DNA of 5,685 bases from Methanosarcinales archaeon (GTDB taxonomy: Archaea > Halobacteriota > Methanosarcinia > Methanosarcinales > Methanocomedenaceae). A model generated the notes under the pieces. That model did no database searches. It was not told where the DNA came from and saw only the letters and a program-made list of their open reading frames with translations. The translations under genes were made by a program, and so were the position numbers. Below, piece after piece: positions 5,371-5,685 of this stretch. Every line of letters starts with the position of its first letter. The first letter of the stretch is position 1. The DNA lies in NCBI GenBank assembly GCA_030614485.1, contig JAUWTY010000084.1, forward strand, positions 1 to 5,685, given 5' to 3'.

Positions 5371-5448
5371 CATGGGTGCGGGAGAGGGGAGGTTGAGATC
5401 ACGGATGTGAACTATGAGTATATCAGGCGGGATCCAGGCTTGTGTTGA
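5371..5448 (+). pseudogene. rfbA: Internal scrap of a glucose-1-phosphate thymidylyltransferase-like protein
   Basis: The plus-strand frame reads CGRGEVEITDVNYEYIRRDP and ends at TGA 5446-5448. The R-G-E-x-E-I-T-D-V-N segment followed by YI is a hallmark of RmlA/RfbA-type thymidylyltransferases, where the E-I-T-D stretch sits in the catalytic core. Only about 20 recognisable codons survive, with no start. In an intact protein this part precedes the W-x-D-A-G-T motif seen at 4295; here it lies about 1 kb downstream on the same strand. The two scraps therefore either come from two gene copies or were rearranged. The match is short but specific. Confidence 0.5.
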
Positions 5449-5552
5449 CTGACAGCAGGATTTGCAGATGATTCTATGGAACATAACAATATACTTTCAC
5501 CCTCATAAGTTTCAATAAAAAGATAGGATTATAATGTTTGAGTGACTAAAAA

Positions 5553-5685
5553 ATGGTTATTATGTCAACAGAAATAAGAAGAGAACTTATGAAATTAGGC
5601 ATAGAAGTTAGTGATTTGAAAAAAACGTCATTTTCCGGAGCAATAGATGTGGCTCCAGAAGTAAAACTTAAGCGATATCATGCAT
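5553..5685 (+). CDS. Start of an unrecognised gene, cut by the window edge
   Basis: An open frame begins at ATG 5553 and stays open for 44 full codons to the end of the window. A second in-frame ATG at 5562 is an equally good start and gives MSTEIRRELMKLGIEVSDLK, with a charged helical opening, followed by KTSFSGAIDVAPEVKLKRYH. I do not recognise the family. A+T-rich DNA with TATA-like boxes at 5513-5521 and 5529-5536 lies upstream, fitting a short-leader or leaderless archaeal transcript, and codon use looks like a real gene. There is no clear ribosome site. The function is unknown. Confidence 0.55.
   Translation, partial: MVIMSTEIRRELMKLGIEVSDLKKTSFSGAIDVAPEVKLKRYHA

Larger units (their letters stand above)
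5041..5552. other. Long non-coding stretch with repeats and a gene scrap
   Basis: No complete gene is supported in these 512 bases. In order it holds G-rich sequence, a 9-bp triple repeat (5120-5146), the second 26-bp element (5195-5220), a C-rich stretch (5221-5330), a nucleotidyltransferase-like scrap (5371-5448) and A+T-rich DNA leading to the gene at the right edge. TATA-like candidates for that gene are CAATAAAAA (5513-5521) and ATTATAAT (5529-5536). The open frame on the minus strand at 5275-5484 has no family features. Confidence 0.55.

Noticed and set aside
5275..5484. Minus-strand 69-codon open frame
   Set aside because: Its translation has no recognisable fold, and the plus strand beneath it carries the EITDVN motif of a nucleotidyltransferase scrap.
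1..5685. Insertion sequence, integrase, tRNA or rRNA
   Set aside because: No transposase or recombinase motif, no terminal inverted repeats and no cloverleaf or rRNA-like stretch was seen on either strand.

Overview
The window looks like accessory DNA from an archaeon, most likely of the Methanosarcinales/ANME type. Supporting signs are A+T-rich TATA-like boxes close to start codons, GGTGA-type ribosome sites, a decayed duplicated phenylacetate-CoA ligase-like gene, a flippase fragment resembling (from memory) methanosarcinal proteins, and two type II toxin-antitoxin modules about 4 kb apart. The lineage is an inference; no marker gene is present.

Layout. Bases 1-350 are the broken C-terminal end of a PaaK-like adenylate-forming ligase. 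Bases 487-1135 hold an intact vapBC operon (AbrB-type antitoxin, PIN toxin). Bases 1413-1916 hold a second broken PaaK-like C-terminus, homologous to the first at a constant offset of 1560 bases over the first 185 or so bases. Bases 1926-3763, on the minus strand, hold an intact two-gene ABC exporter operon: a MacB/LolD-class ATPase followed by an FtsX-like permease with a GTGA overlap. A control region at about 3764-3933 carries two perfect 17-bp palindromes. Bases 3934-4378 are a chimeric remnant: the start of a polysaccharide flippase joined out of frame to the last 32 codons of what looks like a glucose-1-phosphate thymidylyltransferase. Bases 4409-5040 hold a second vapBC-type operon with an unrelated, DUF2281-like antitoxin. 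Bases 5041-5552 are non-coding debris with a 9-bp tandem repeat, a second copy of a 26-bp A+T-rich element and a short nucleotidyltransferase scrap. A gene of unknown function begins at about 5553 and runs off the end.

How the parts relate. The intact genes are the two toxin-antitoxin pairs, the ABC exporter and the open 3' gene. The rest is gene decay of surface-polysaccharide and acyl-CoA ligase genes. Each toxin-antitoxin pair lies between two fragments of one gene family (PaaK-like around the first, thymidylyltransferase-like around the second). Each pair is also followed by the same A+T-rich element and a C-rich stretch. This repeated architecture is the most unusual thing in the window. 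I found no convincing new multi-gene system; the unusual signals are arrangement and control elements rather than a new enzyme.
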